Positions 11,042 to 23,458 are shown, counted from the stretch's first letter. The stretch is DNA of 64,000 nt from Linnemannia elongata (GCA_036320915.1 JAXBDG010000009.1:1488001-1552000); one strand, 5' to 3'. The notes: generated from the letters alone by a model not told the origin. Numbers and translations are program-made.

Positions 11042-12831
11042 GGAAAAGTTACTGCGTGTTGAAGTATCTTTGCCGTCCTGAGAAAAGTAGTGTTGCGGAG
11101 TAGACTGAGAAGTGACGAGAAAAAAAAAATAAAACAGAAAAAAAATAAAATGGAGCGAGGAGCATAAAAAAAAAACTATAAGAGCGCGCGATAAGAAGAA
11201 AGTGCAAAGAGGAGGTTGTGGAAGGAAGGGGTGGTGTGTTTGTCTGTGTGTATGCGTGCGTGGACGTTGGCGAGTGGGTTGTAAAAGATAAAGAGCGCGG
11301 GCGAGGTTGTAAAGGAAGAGGAGTGGAGAGTAGGAGTTGGATCCAATGGAGGGAGTAACAAAAGAGGGAAGAGGGAGAAGGTCGAGTTGGAGGTTTGAAG
11401 GAGGGTGAAGAGAAAATAAAAGAAAGAGGAGTGGAACAAAGAGAAGAAGATGGGGTCGAGGCCTTTTTTTCTCCTTGTGTCAATGCTCACGTATATTGTT
11501 TGACTTCTCTTGGTCGTTGTTCTCTGTCCTCGACGCTGTTGTACCGATGCACCTTGTTGAAAGGCAGATCAGCAAAGTGTGTGAATAGATAGGGACTAAA
11601 AGCAGGATGATGCTATTTCACAGAGCAATTCGAGAGACTAAAAAAACCAAAAAAAAGTGCGATGGGTAATGTATCCCACAGATATCCCAGATTGGGTAAA
11701 CTAGGTGCAGATCCAAGAGGATAACAACACAGGGACGAGGCGCGGGTGGTGGGTGGAGGAAGAGAAGGGATGATGTTGGAGAGGGATTGAGGCTTGTTGA
11801 GGCAAGTGGAATCAACGGTCGAGAAGAAGGAAGAGCGATTTTCAATTGTTGGCTGGGTGATTGTGAGGAGCGCGCGAGATGATTATGGAGGGTGGAGTAT
11901 CAGTCCTGTCAAAAAAGTCGTGCGGGGATGAAGAATAAAGAGAGGTGAAGGGCAACTGGGAAGGTAGAGTCAAGGAGAGTGCGGCAGTGAAAAGGGAAGG
12001 GTAAGTGAGAGTGGAAGGATGAAAGAAAGAGTTTTCTGCAGCTCAGGGAAGGGTGAGGCAGGTGAAGGGAAGGGAGAGAGGGAGGGGTGAGGTAAAGAGA
12101 AGGTGAAGAAGAGGGAAAGTAGAGGAAGAAGAAACAAAAGAAAAGAACAATGGAAAAAGGGCGGATAAAAAAGAAAAGTGAAAAAAGGGTTAGGTTGGGT
12201 GATCAATTTATTTGAACACTCTACACTGTACTATTATTGAATAATCATCTTCATCATCACCCTTGAACCCCCCCCTCTGTAATTGAATGTGATCAGTGAA
12301 AGAGAGTATTCAGGAACAATCAGCCAGTTTGGTTTGATCACCCCTCCTTTGAACTTTTGCTCTGGGTCCTCAGGTTGCCGCGACTTGCACCTTCCCGCTC
12401 AACCATTTTTTTTTTTTATTCCTCTCCCTTTCTTTTTCTCATCACAGTTTCTTTCCTTCCCTTCAAAACTATAGACACTATCATCAACGACAGTATATAG
12501 ACTCTTCATCTCGTTCCTTCATCGCCTTCTCATCAACAAGCACCTGAAAAGAAGAACGCACACACACAAAAAAAAAGGTTCATCATCTGATCGTTCCTTT
12601 GGTTTCACTTCACACCTGAGCCTCAAGTCCCATCCACCAACTTGGGCGTTTTCCTCTCCTCCTCTACACGCCCACCCTCTTTCCCTCCCTCCCTCCCTCC
12701 CTCCCTCTAACACGTTAGTCTGCAGGGAACAGAAACAACCATTGACCACCACCCGACCTGCACCTGGCTCTCAAAACAATTGCATAATAAGAAGAATCAT
12801 CTCTCCGACAAAGCACAACCCCTTCAACAGC
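11042..12831. promoter_or_regulatory. Divergent 1.8-kb promoter region of the seven-helix gene and the Kv channel
   Basis: No gene is supported. From about 11380 to 12180 the plus strand is strongly GA-rich, so the leader of the minus-strand gene is CT-rich. From about 12400 to 12750 the plus strand is CT-rich, including a CCCT repeat at 12683-12707, as leader of the channel gene. Long open frames in these tracts are low-complexity artefacts. Confidence 0.6.
12683..12707. repeat. (CCCT)n microsatellite
   Basis: About six CCCT units in the 5' leader region of the Kv channel gene. Confidence 0.85.
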
Positions 12832-14999
12832 ATGCCAAGGCGACCATTCAAGCGTCTCGAGGATCAACCCGACGACATCGACACTGGCATCGACCAAATC
12901 GAAATGACAGAGCCGAACAGTCATCGGCATCACCATGGCCATGCCGAGGCTTCGCCCATCTCGGAACGACCTAGCTCATCCTCCTCCAGGGTAGCATTCG
13001 AGGCTCCACCCCGCCGGTCGATGCATCAGGTTGATATGGATCTGGAGTGGCCCATGATTGACATTCCTCAGGAGCTCCGTGAGATGCAGGTTGATCAGGA
13101 CGACTCTCATACCCGGTCGAATTCACAGGCGAACGCTATCAGGGTATGTATGGTTTTTTAACTTGGAGAGCGAGTAAGGACCCTAGAAATAGGAAAAATC
13201 AAAAAAGATGTTTGGAGCATGTGTCTGTACAAGGAAGGTGACACGTTGACAGAAAAGATAATTAACCTGTACTTTTCTTTTGTCCATATGCTCACGTTTA
13301 TTCTGTACACAGAATCCCTTCAAACGAAAGCTCTTCTTGCTCCTCGAGGATCCATCATCCAGCCACGCTGCCTTCGCCCTCAATGTCTGGGTCTCGTTTG
13401 CCATCGTTCTCAGCGCAGTGATCACAACAATCGAAACCATTCCTTCCTTCCGATCCACTGACTCGACTATCTGGTAAACAATTGCAAAGGCTCGCTTCTT
13501 TGAGCAATTGGACGCACTCAATTATGGATTACCGCACCCGGAGATCGTGTCGATCTGGTGCTAACTCAGTATCAATGGACCGAATGCCATCTCTACGTAC
13601 TCTTAGGTTCGATTTCGAAACTGTAATGGTCGCTTTCTTCACCATCGAGTTTGGAGCTCGTATCATCTGTCATTCGGATTCTTTCAAGCAACTCAAAAGG
13701 TTTCTTCTCTGTAAGTACTTCTTGGACAGGAAAGTTCGGTGGACAAAGATCCTCGACTACTTATTGCAGGAGGACCACCTGACTCATTGCTAAAAGTCCA
13801 ATGGTAGCATTGGAAGTCGTCCACGGACTCTGAACTGACTCCGTTTGTCTACGTCCCTTTCATTAGCTCCTCTTGCCATCATCGATATGCTTTCAATTCT
13901 GCCCTACTACATCGAGCTGGCACTGGCCCGCGACACAGTAAGTGTGAATTGTTTTTCTTTCTCTTGTCTTGATGCCCTGGACCAACTCCCTGCAGGCATG
14001 CTAAAACCGCTTCTTTTTCCTTTATGTATGTAGACGGTATTCTTCCGTTTCACGATATTGAGGTTGTTTCGACTGCTGCGAGTTTTCCGCACATTCAAGT
14101 ACTCTTCGACAATCATCATGACCATCGAGGTCATGATCGTGGCCATCAAGAGGAGTATGGATGCACTTAGTGCCCTGTTCTTCTTCCTCATCACCGGCAC
14201 AATGCTCTTCTCGACCCTGCTCTACTTTGCCGAGAGAGGTAAGACACCCTTGATTCAATCAAAGTTGCACGGACTTGTCAAGGACCATTGTTGGCGAGTG
14301 ATTGAAAAGACGAGATATGCTAATACCCATTTCTATCGGACAACTTGAATAGGTGAATGGGATGAGGCGCGCCAAGTGTTTATTGATGCCAACAACAACC
14401 CAAGTACATTCGACAGTATTCCTTCAGCATTCTGGTTTGTTATGGTCACGATCACAACGACAGGATATGGAGACATGGTACCAACAACGTTCGTCGGCAA
14501 GCTGATCTCATTCCCAGCCATGATGTGTGGAGTCCTCTTGATTACCCTGCCATCAATCATCATTGGAAGGAACTTCACTCTCGTTTGGGAGGCGATGCAG
14601 CGTTACAAGCGACTTGCTGCCGCTAATGCCCGCGAGACTAGCACTACCCCCACCGATGGTAAGAATCATAAGAAGATTCAGTCTAGGCTTTCAGATGCCG
14701 CTGCTGATTACGTTGAACAGGCTACTCACACTTATATGTTCTCTTCTTTTGTTTTCCCAGATGGTCGCCAAAGTTTTGAAAGTAGACATTCATACGACTC
14801 TCAGACTGCACGGCCTGGATACTCGTCTCTGACTGGCAATGGCATGATCCCAGGACAGCAGGAGATGCTCGATCGTATCCAGACAATGACGCAGGTGTTG
14901 AAGCAGAACCAGCAGACCATGGATGCACTCCAGAAGATTCTAGAAAACCACCACCTAGTGCCTAAAAAATCCCCTTTCGAGGACTCTACCGTCCTCTGA
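12832..14999 (+). CDS. Shaker-type voltage-gated potassium channel
   Basis: Six-helix K+ channel of the plasma membrane. Exons are 12832-13143, 13313-13473, 13607-13710, 13867-13937, 14034-14238, 14353-14658 and 14761-14999, 361 residues. The N-terminus is short and hydrophilic with no T1 domain. Helices: S1 AFALNVWVSFAIVLSAVITT; S2 FETVMVAFFTIEFGARII; S3 PLAIIDMLSILPYYIELAL; S4 voltage sensor RFTILRLFRLLRVFRTFK with a basic residue at nearly every third position; S5 LSALFFFLITGTMLFSTLLY; pore loop with the K+ filter TITTTGYGDM; S6 GVLLITLPSIIIGRNF. Shaker channels have Pro-Val-Pro in S6; here it is Pro-Ser-Ile, so the gating hinge differs. The C-terminus has a coiled-coil-like, Gln-rich stretch. 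The start is the first ATG in frame (MPRRPFKRL). The last intron (102 bases) is a multiple of three without a stop, so retention would add 34 residues. Such channels persist in early-diverging fungi and are rare in Dikarya. Confidence 0.93.
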
Positions 15000-15350
15000 G
15001 CCATCATAGACTATTTAATAAACTATTCTGTTTTCTTCAGACACGCTGCAGATCGCCAATCTCGCGACGGTTTTTCGGGCGAAATGTTTGAGCACACGTA
15101 CGGATCACGTTCACAACCACAGTAAAGAAATCGATATGTATCTTAATTGAAGTGGCTTAGTGCGGTTGTTTACAAAAAAAAAAAAGAAAGAAAAAAAAAG
15201 TCATGTCGACAAAGCAACAGAGGGAAACAACACAGACAAAGCCCTTTCTGTCCTCCCAGCCCACTCTACAACCCTTCTGCATCCCGGCCCGCCCTTCGCA
15301 TCCTCCCCTCAGGGTTCAACCAACTTCAACTTCACACCAACTCTCTCATC
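15000..15350. other. Intergenic region Kv channel / SURF6
   Basis: A purine-rich stretch (15170-15200) is followed by a C/T-rich leader of SURF6. No gene. Confidence 0.6.
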
Positions 15351-17288
15351 ATGTCCACCGGCTTCGCATTGGACGGCTTGGAGGTTCGTCTTCTCTTTCA
15401 TCTCTTTTTCAGCAACTCACCTTCAACAAAGAGACAAGATAAAAGAAAAAAGAAACCAAACTCACACGACTACTATACTTTTCTCTCTTCCAACCTTGCT
15501 TGACCTTGGGGACACGTCCGATATTTCATCAATTGGCAAACCCATAGGAGAGAATCAAGGCTCACGGCAGCTCCTTCGATTCTTTGCTGAAGACCATCCC
15601 TGCACAATACTACATCACAAAGGAGCTCTCCGAGGAGGAACAGGTACTGATACAGGAAGGGCCCAACATCTGGATCACATATCTACATTGTCGAACAAGA
15701 TTTGGATCAAAACTGAGGCCTTGAGCTCTAACGCCACTTCTCTCAATCCATTCTTTCGTCGTTGCAGAACTCAAAATACCAACATAACAAGAAGAGGAGC
15801 GCGCCAAAGCAGGAGATCAAGGAGCGCACAAAGAAGGCCAAGAAGGCCAAGGTACGCATACAGATCAATCAATCGGAAATGCTTGTTGTTGTTTATCCTT
15901 CTTAGCTATTGTCAAGTGATCAACCCGATCTATGTCAGGTTGAATGACAATGTTGCTGACAGATCTTTCTCTTTGTTTCACTCTTGCGGTCTCTTTCTTG
16001 TCATGTAATGTTCAGCTCGATCCCGAGAACAACAAGTCTGTGATGGATATTCAGTCAGCAATGGCAGCCGGCGGCAAGGACAGCGAGGATGAGGGTGAGG
16101 AAGACGAGGAAGATGACGAGGAGGACGCACAGATGCAGGACTCGGACGATGACAACATTGTCGAGGACGACAGCGAAGCACCAGTGATCGCCAAATCATC
16201 CACACACAACTTTGAGGGTCTTTTGGCTCAAGTCCAGACCGCCGCACAGACACCCGCACAGGCTCCCAAGTCCATCACGGAATTGCGTGCCAAATTGGAG
16301 GAGCGTCTGGCCAAGCTTCGTGGCCGCCGTGGAGCCACTGCCGAGGCCAATGCTGCCGCCAAGCCCACATCCCGACAGGCTATTCTGGAGGCTCGCTTGA
16401 AGAGGAAAAAAGACAAGAAGGCATCACAAAAGCTGGCCAAGGAGAAGAGAGCCAGTGGTGGATCAGAAGGTCTTATTGTCAAGGAGTCGTCGGACTCTTC
16501 AGCCGGTGGCCGGCCTTCTGCCTCGTCCATCAACGATAAGGGAGAGGTTCGCTTCAGCAAGTTCGAGTTTGATGGTCTTCAGAAGAAGAAGAGAGGTCCC
16601 ACAGATGCCCAGGGCCAGCTCAAGATGGTAAAGCTCTTTTTTACCTCTCGTTGTCTATCGAAGGTGCAACATGTGCGGAAGATTGGACTTGTATTAACTA
16701 GTGTTTCTATGAAAATGCCATTTTACCCCAACCTACCTACTAGGTCGAGGCACATAATGAAAAGTTGGCAGCATTACAGGTGGCTGATCCTGAGAAGGCA
16801 AATGCTTTGAAGGAGAAGGACACCTGGCGCAAGGCTTTGCAGCTGGCCCAGGGAGAGAAGGTCAAGGACGACGTCAAATTGCTGAAGAAGACAATCAAGC
16901 GCGAGGAGACTTTCAAGAAGAAGAGTGCCAAGGAGTGGGGTGAGCGTAAATCAACTGTCTCCAAGGGCAAGGATCAGAAGCAGAAGAGGCGCGAAGAGAA
17001 TCTCAAGTCCCGTATCGATGCCGCCAAGAACAAGGGCAAGAAGGAGAAGACTGGCGATAAGGCTAAAGGAGGCAAGGGAGGAGCTTCTAAAGGTGGCAAG
17101 AAGGGTGGTAAACCCAAGGCAGTAAGTTGATTTTGTCTATTTTGCAAGTTGAATGCCGTTGTCCTCTGACTGCATCGTTTCTTTGCTACATGGATCTAAC
17201 ATTGTCCTTTTGTTTTCACTTCTTTTTTCAGCGCGCCGGATTTGAAGGAAACAACGGCAAAAAATCATCTAAACCTTCCAAGAAATAA
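15351..17288 (+). CDS. RRP14: Nucleolar ribosome-biogenesis protein SURF6/Rrp14
   Basis: Nucleolar protein needed for 60S and 40S ribosomal subunit assembly. Exons are 15351-15383, 15548-15643, 15768-15851, 16016-16627, 16744-17121 and 17232-17288, 419 residues. The N-terminus (exons 1-2) reads LDGLEERIKAHGSSFDSLL then IPAQYYI, matching the Rrp14 N-terminal helix. A long acidic stretch of Asp/Glu and a Lys/Arg-rich central part follow. The SURF6 domain covers GEVRFSKFEFD, DTWRKALQLAQGEKVKDD, LLKKTIKREETFKKKSAKEW and RREENLKSRID, ending in a Gly/Lys-rich tail. Exon 2 has two tandem acceptors (TAG and GAG, 3 bases apart); the first keeps the conserved double Glu. The family call is firm. Confidence 0.93.
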
Positions 17289-17417
17289 ACAGCATTGCAT
17301 ATTCATATTCATATATAAACAAACACAAATGAACGTAATGATTTGATTGATGACTTTGTTGATATTGTTGTATGGATATGCAAAATTCTATGAATGAGAG
17401 TGGTGTTGTAAAGGAAT

Positions 17418-18640
17418 TTACATGCGGAATCCTTTCTATCAACGTTTGTAAGGTACCAACAAGATGGTGTTAACGACTTGATAACGGTTTGAGGTAACAA
17501 CTCAAAAACATAACACGACCTTACGACTTACTGATGTGATGAGTCCAAGGACAGATTTGGCGCCAAACTCGGCGATCTGCAAGACCTCATTGGTGGCCTT
17601 GCCAACAGTGGCAGCATCCTCGAAGCGACGGTCCAAGAATTTTTGTGTTGCCTGATAGTTGGGGGTCTTGTCTGTTGTCATGTAGAGCTCTGTAGTGGTA
17701 TAGACTCCTGCGAGGGAGGCACGCTTTGTGTACCAGTTCATGTCTGCGCTCTTGTCGCCAGCGAGATGCCAGATCTCGTCGACAATCTTCGCGAGATGGT
17801 TCAGGGACATAGCGACATTTGAAGGTTGGCCCATGATGGCCAATGCCTCTTGCCAGCGATCGATGTAGGGTGCGATCATTCCAAGTCTTGTCAGTGTTCC
17901 CAGCTTGATCTTTTCCTGTGTGCCCAATCTATATGCCAGTATTGGGGATGGTGACGATGCTATAAGTTCCAGGTTCACGGCATCGTCATATATGGCTTCT
18001 CCTTGCTCTCCATCGATTCATCTATCTTCAAGCGTGCTTAATATTGTCATACCCTTCCATTCTGCCTTCTAATTCCAGAGGAAGGCGTTCGAGACAGTCC
18101 TGCAAGAAGTAGTCGATCAGATCAGCTCCACCTTTAGGGAACATGCCATGGATGATGGTAGGGTATCCCATTGACTCTGCAGCCTTGGCGATTGATACAG
18201 TGGTCCATCCATGTGCGGGCACAAAGGTCAAAGCCTTCTTCAGAATCGCCTCGGGTGTAGTCTTGGCATGCGAGGCCGAGACTGGTTGTTGTTGTTGATG
18301 TTGAGCATCCTGTGGGCTTTGGCTATCATGATATTTGAAAGTTTGATCAATTATTTAGAAGCTAAAATGTCAGTCTTTTGAAACAATTGGTTCGCGGTAG
18401 TCATACAAGTAAGTGTTCCAAGTCCACTGAGGCAAGTCGTGTTGAGCTGGCGGGTCAATTCATCTAAAGTAGGTACCTAGGCTGTGCCGAGTCCTCAGAG
18501 CGCCAAGAGGCGGAGGCTGTGAAGCTACGGGCTGTCGTTACAGTCCTGGTCAGAGCAGCAGGAGCCAGGCGCGCAGTCGCGGGACGCGAGAGGAGCGAGA
18601 AGGCTTGGCGCGCGAAGAGTGTCCTTTGAATGGCAGTCAT
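17418..18640 (-). CDS. COQ9: Ubiquinone biosynthesis protein COQ9
   Basis: Mitochondrial lipid-binding protein that presents ubiquinone intermediates to COQ7. Exons (complement): 18640-18477, 18322-18053, 17928-17532 and a proposed 18-base terminal exon 17435-17418, giving 282 residues. The N-terminus MTAIQRTLFARQAFSLLSR is basic and free of acidic residues, a clear presequence. The TetR-like fold is recognisable in MGYPTIIHGMFPKGGADLIDYF. The COQ9 core contains LGMIAPYIDRWQEALAIM, LAKIVDEIWHLAGDKSADMNWYTKR and ASLAGVYTTTELYM, which match the family's 'D.WH.AGD...D.NWYT.R..L...Y..TEL' block. The last exon (KGFRM-stop) is the weakest element; the alternative is read-through of donor GTAAGT to a stop ten codons later. 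It is divergent from SVF1. Confidence 0.9.
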
Positions 18641-19069
18641 TTATGTTGAGTAAGGGTTGGTATGATGAGTATGAGAATGAGAATGAGAGAGAGAGAGAGA
18701 GTCCTGTTCCCTTTCTTTGTGCGTTGTCGAGATCCTGTGTTTCCGTTCCTTGGTTCGCCGGGTTATGAAAATGAGACGATCCGAGTTTTGTCGTCCATGG
18801 CTTTAAATTGATCAGCCGAGTACTCTTTCCGGTGACGTTTCTTTCATGGGGGGGCGACAGGTATTTCCCTGTGATAGTGGGTGGTGCTTGACCGGCCTTT
18901 AATTCACCCTGTAGGTCAGTCAGTCGCTCTCATCCTTTTTATTCTTTCTCTTCTTCTTTCTTGTTCTGCATCTCTCTTTCTCTCTCTCTCTCGCACACTT
19001 CTCAACCCCCAACACTTTCACCCTTTCTCCTTTTATACACTCTCACCTCCCTCTTCCCCAACTCAAGTC
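18641..19069. promoter_or_regulatory. Divergent promoter region COQ9 / SVF1
   Basis: 429 bp with no gene. It contains a (GA)n run at 18685-18701 on the COQ9 side and a CT-rich leader on the SVF1 side. Confidence 0.6.
18685..18701. repeat. (GA)n microsatellite
   Basis: Seventeen bases of alternating G and A just upstream of the COQ9 start. Confidence 0.85.
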
Positions 19070-20684
19070 ATGTGGTCTTCCCGTAGGTTGTCCTTACTCT
19101 TTCCCTGACCACACTTACGCCCATCACTCTCGTTTCTTCTTTGCTCATTCTTTCGTAAGGGAATAAGAGTCCTTCCGACTATTCTGTTCTCTGTGAGCTC
19201 ATTCTTCACATACGCAAAAAAAGAAGAGGGAGCGTGCATCCCAAAAAACGAAGACTGCGCCGATGACCAACAACGTGCGCAGAAGACTGGCCTCGTCTCT
19301 GGCCTCGTCTTTGGACATAAAGCACACGGAGAAGGCAAGGTGACACCATAGCGAAGGAGAAGAATACTGATTGACACTCCTTCCTCTCCTTGCCTTCTTA
19401 TTCGTGCAAAAACACAGTTACTTCCTCCGTCTCTAACCTGGCCGGTTACGGCGCCCAGCCTGGCGCCCCTAAGCCTGGTGACATCCCCAACGCCGGCGAG
19501 GGTGTGAAGTCAGCAGCCTCGCTTTGCAAGGATGGAAACTACTACTCCGAGTTGACCACCAAGGATCTTGAGTGGACTATTGCCGCCACCGCCTCGACCG
19601 AGACCCAGACTTTCTATTGTATTAACGACCAGGGTAACTTTGGTCACGTCCAATTGATCCATTCCAACCTCGGGTATGTTAATATTGTTAATATAAAAAA
19701 GAAATGAACGAATCGAATGCGTTACAAACGAACGACGCATATTTATTGCCAAAACGACCGTTCAACTAACTCACGCTGTATGTGTTGTATTAAACTAGAA
19801 TTTGGGGCGCTCCTGCTTCGGTACAGATGACTGCCCGTTTCCGTGGCGACGGCATCAGCAAGTTCTTCTCGGTCAACTTGACCAACTTTACGCTCTCAGC
19901 AGACAAGCTCTCTGCCTCGACCAACCTCATGTCTATCACCATGTCGCCCGACGGCCAAAAGTTTACCATCCAGGTCACCAATCCCCCAGATCTGATTGTC
20001 TCATTGACCTTTGAGCGCACCACCAAGGGCTACAAGATTGGTGAGGGCAAGAGTTTCTTTGGTGATGGCTACGTTTCCCACAAATTCTGGCCTTCCTGCA
20101 AGGTCTCTGGAATGATGATTGTCGAGGGCAAGGCTCAAGATATGTCTGGCGAGGGTACTTTTGTTCATGCTGTCCAAGGAATGCGCCCTAATTTGGTCGC
20201 CTCCAAGTGGAGCTATGTCGATTTCAGAAGCAACAACACCGAGACCAACAAGGCCAAGCTGTCGCTGATCCAGTTCACTACACCTGAGTACTACGGGAGC
20301 GCCACTGTCACGCAGGGATCGCTTGTCTTTGATGGACAGCTTGTCGGTGTTGCCGTCGACAACAAGACTGAGTCTGTGACGACCGAGTATGACGAGGAGA
20401 CTGGCTACAACCCCCCTACCGAGGTTAACTATGTCTGGGAGGGCAAGGCGATCGAGGGCGGCAAGCCTTTTAAGGCCGTTCTTAACGTTAAGCCCAAGGG
20501 ATTGTGCCAAAAGGTCGATCTCCTTGCTGAGATCCCCTGGGCGCTTCGCAAGATTGTGGCGACGTTTGTTGCCAAGCCCATTATCTACCAGTGGTACGAC
20601 GAGGCCTCTGCTGTGATCACCATTGGCGACGTTGAGCACAAGCTGGCAGGACATGTCTACCACGAGGCCACCTTCGTCATGTAA
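19070..20684 (+). CDS. SVF1: Svf1-like ceramide-transport / survival factor
   Basis: Svf1 family protein; in yeast it moves ceramides from ER to Golgi and supports stress survival. Exons are 19070-19082 (13 bases), 19418-19673 and 19799-20684, 384 residues. The tiny first exon gives MWSS plus one base; the joined start WSSLTSSVSNLAGYG looks amphipathic, as in the membrane-binding N-terminal helix of yeast Svf1. The diagnostic block WTIAATASTETQTFYCIND, then FGHVQLIHSNLG, opens the first lipocalin-like domain; the second ends in the family-typical HVYHEATFVM. It is shorter than yeast Svf1 (about 480), mainly through missing insertions. Donor GTAGGT for the first intron is acceptable and the phase fits. 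A polyadenylation-like AATAAA lies at 20767-20772. Confidence 0.88.
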
Positions 20685-20801
20685 TTTCTCAGTGCCTTAC
20701 TGTCCACTGAACACCCTTCCAAACTCCTTACACTTCTCTGCACACTTCCCTAAACTACTCTACAATAATAAATCTTGAGAACAACCATAACAGTCACAAT
20801 C

Positions 20802-21130
20802 CTACCGTTCGCATGTTAAAGAATCCAGGTCCCGCAAGGCTGGCACTGGGATGCCTTCATCAAGCTTCAATTGACTTGATGTTACAGGATTGAACCCCCC
20901 GTCGAGAGCAAGAATAACAACATTCCTTGCCCCTGATTCATACGCCCGGCCTCTCCTCTTCTCATTCAATAGTGCTGCCCTCTGCTCTCTATCCCAGTGA
21001 TACATTCTGGCATTCCAACGCAATTGAGTTGGCCTCGCGAGCAACCGAGCTAGCTTCAGCTTCCCTTATGAATATTGCCGCCACTTGCAGAGATATCATA
21101 TCACTGTACAGCAAGGCACCAAACTGACTA
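20802..21130 (-). pseudogene. Possible decayed gene fragment with a frameshift
   Basis: On the minus strand two overlapping frames both look coding. The upstream one reads AIFIREAEASSVAREANSIA (coiled-coil-like). The downstream one reads HWDREQRAALLNEKRRGRAY, then VVILALDGGFNP, to a TAG at 20802-20804. They would join through a one-base frame change near 21000. I do not recognise the family. Start and promoter are not visible. It could be chance; confidence is low. Confidence 0.3.
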
Positions 21131-23458
21131 CCAGCAGAAAAAAGAAAAGAAAAAAAAAATAAAATAAAAAAAGAGTGGAGGAGAGACGAAGTGTCAAAGC
21201 GAAGTAAATCAAAATCCTCTTCTTTTCTAATATCCTTTGTAAGTTTCATCCTCTCCATCCATGGTTAATAATAATAATAAAAAAAAGACACTCGCTTCTA
21301 CTTGTATTTGTTCTCATCTATTGTTCGGCGGTTCTGTCTTTTGTATCTATCTTTTCCTCCTTATCCCTCTTCATCAAATTCACCTGAATAGGCCTCCAAC
21401 TCGCTCGCTCCTCTTCCTCCGCCTTTGGATAAATACAGGCAATCCAAAACCTACAACTCGACAAAGACAACGGTCTACTAAGAAAGTCACCTTTTCTTCC
21501 ACGCTCTTCCCCAAACTGGCCTTCACCTCTCCCTCTTCTCCCTCCTTTTCTCCTCCCCACAATAAGTACTCCAAGTGTCGTGGGGGGAGATAATCAAAGA
21601 TCCGAAAGTCGTCTCTGTCCCTCTTATAAGGAAATCAACCGGCAATATCAAACCCTGCAAAGTGCAAATAAACCAAACGTGCACGGATCATCTCTTCTTG
21701 GCAGCACAACCAATCCGCTCTTTGACTACTACTATACAGTGAATGATGGCGCCAGCGCTCACAACATTGAGGCAGAGGAGATAGACAGGAAGCGAGTGAA
21801 TGGTACAGAAGGGGCGCAGAAGGGATAGAGAAGAAGAAGAGGAAGAAAGAGAAACCTGAAGAGGAACCGAAAAGGAACTGAAGGCGAGGCGAAGAAGGAA
21901 CAGGACAAGGGAAGAAAAAAGAGGGATATGAGCCAAAAAAAAAAAAAAATACTCCTTCTGTTCATTTGCACTTAGAAAACGTAGGCATGCAGCACAGGCA
22001 CAGAAAGGTCAAAGCAAACATCAAGGCAGGCAGTGTGTGTGTTGTGTGTTGAATGGGGGATCGAAAGCAGAGAAAACACAAAGTTGCTAATGTAGAAAAT
22101 TCTTTGGCCGGTCAATCGGTACCCTTTGCAATTGTGGAATATTGGTTTATAGCTACCATTACAGCCACGCAGATTGTAGCAACACAGAGTCCTTCAGCTA
22201 TCCAAGTACTGTGTTGGGCGAATGGACACCTCCAATGCTTCCCAATTTTTTTTTTTTAAATCTCCCTCCGCGAGCAAAGCTGCGGGGACTATTTTAGTCC
22301 AGAAACTTTAGCCAAACCAAGGAAGAGAACGTCAGATCCTAGATATAGGAGTGCCTGTCAGCTCAAGACAAGGCTGAAAGGATGGTAACAACTGTCATAC
22401 TGTGAAATCATTGTCTTTAACTTTCTTGAACTTTATTCAACCATAACTTGTTATCACATAAGAACAAAAGCCCATGATCTCACTCGTTACCTTGTATCTT
22501 TAAGGCCAATGACTTGGAAGGTAACCTGCAGAACAGCGAACTCCCCACAATTCTCACACCAACAATCGGCGAGCCTTACAGGAAGGGACGGCTTGACAGC
22601 CAAGCCAACAAACGAAACACCAAAAAAAACTAATCTCGGCAAAGGCAAAGAACGAACAGACGCCAGCAGACCGCCTGCACACAACGCGACCACAACTGAA
22701 TCCACCAAAAATACCACCACAGCCAACTCCAGCAGAATCGGAATCACAACCAAATCCGCCAAAACATACCTATACGGACCAACTGCGGACAACGACAACG
22801 CCCTTATCATTATATTCAAAAATGACACCGACAGGGTCGTGCCGCGTCAACATGGACGAAGCCAATCAGAATTCATACCGCCTTCATGATTTTCGACTTC
22901 GCCGAACCTTGACTATTTTTCGCGTAACACCAATCATGATGAATATATGAGAACTTCGTTGAGAACGAGTGCATTTAGAGGAGAGAAGGGCATGTAAAAG
23001 AATAAAAGTATGTACAGAGAGAAGTGTACGCGAGACGAGATGGAGGAATTGCGTCGCAAATGAATTCAGCACAAAGTTGAAATAAATACGCCCATCTAAA
23101 CTTCTTCGTGTTTGCAATTGGCGCTTCAAATTCAAAACCTTCGTTACTCTATCTCTACTCAAACCTCCTTTCATCTCGTTCTCTTGCTCCTTTTTCAACC
23201 CACACTCTACGCACACTCACACCGCACTAACAAAACAGTATGTCTATGTTTATTCTTTTGTTCTCTTTGCCATCTTTTGCCACATTTTGCCATCATCCTT
23301 ACGTCCTCACACCTTAATCACTTCTCCTGCTTTTATTCCTCTCTAGTACTGGAAGGTTGTTCAAGGTAATTCTGTTGGTTAGCAAACAACTTTTGCAAAA
23401 CGTTGTTTTGGGCCAGGAATTCAATTTCACGTCTATGAAACCCCAAAATTTCAAAAAA

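Noticed and set aside
12742..12831. Upstream extension of the Kv channel N-terminus
   Set aside because: The longer frame would need a TTG start. The first ATG, at 12832, gives a complete channel.
20870..20910. GGATTGAACCCCCCG, resembling a tRNA T-loop
   Set aside because: No cloverleaf can be built around it.
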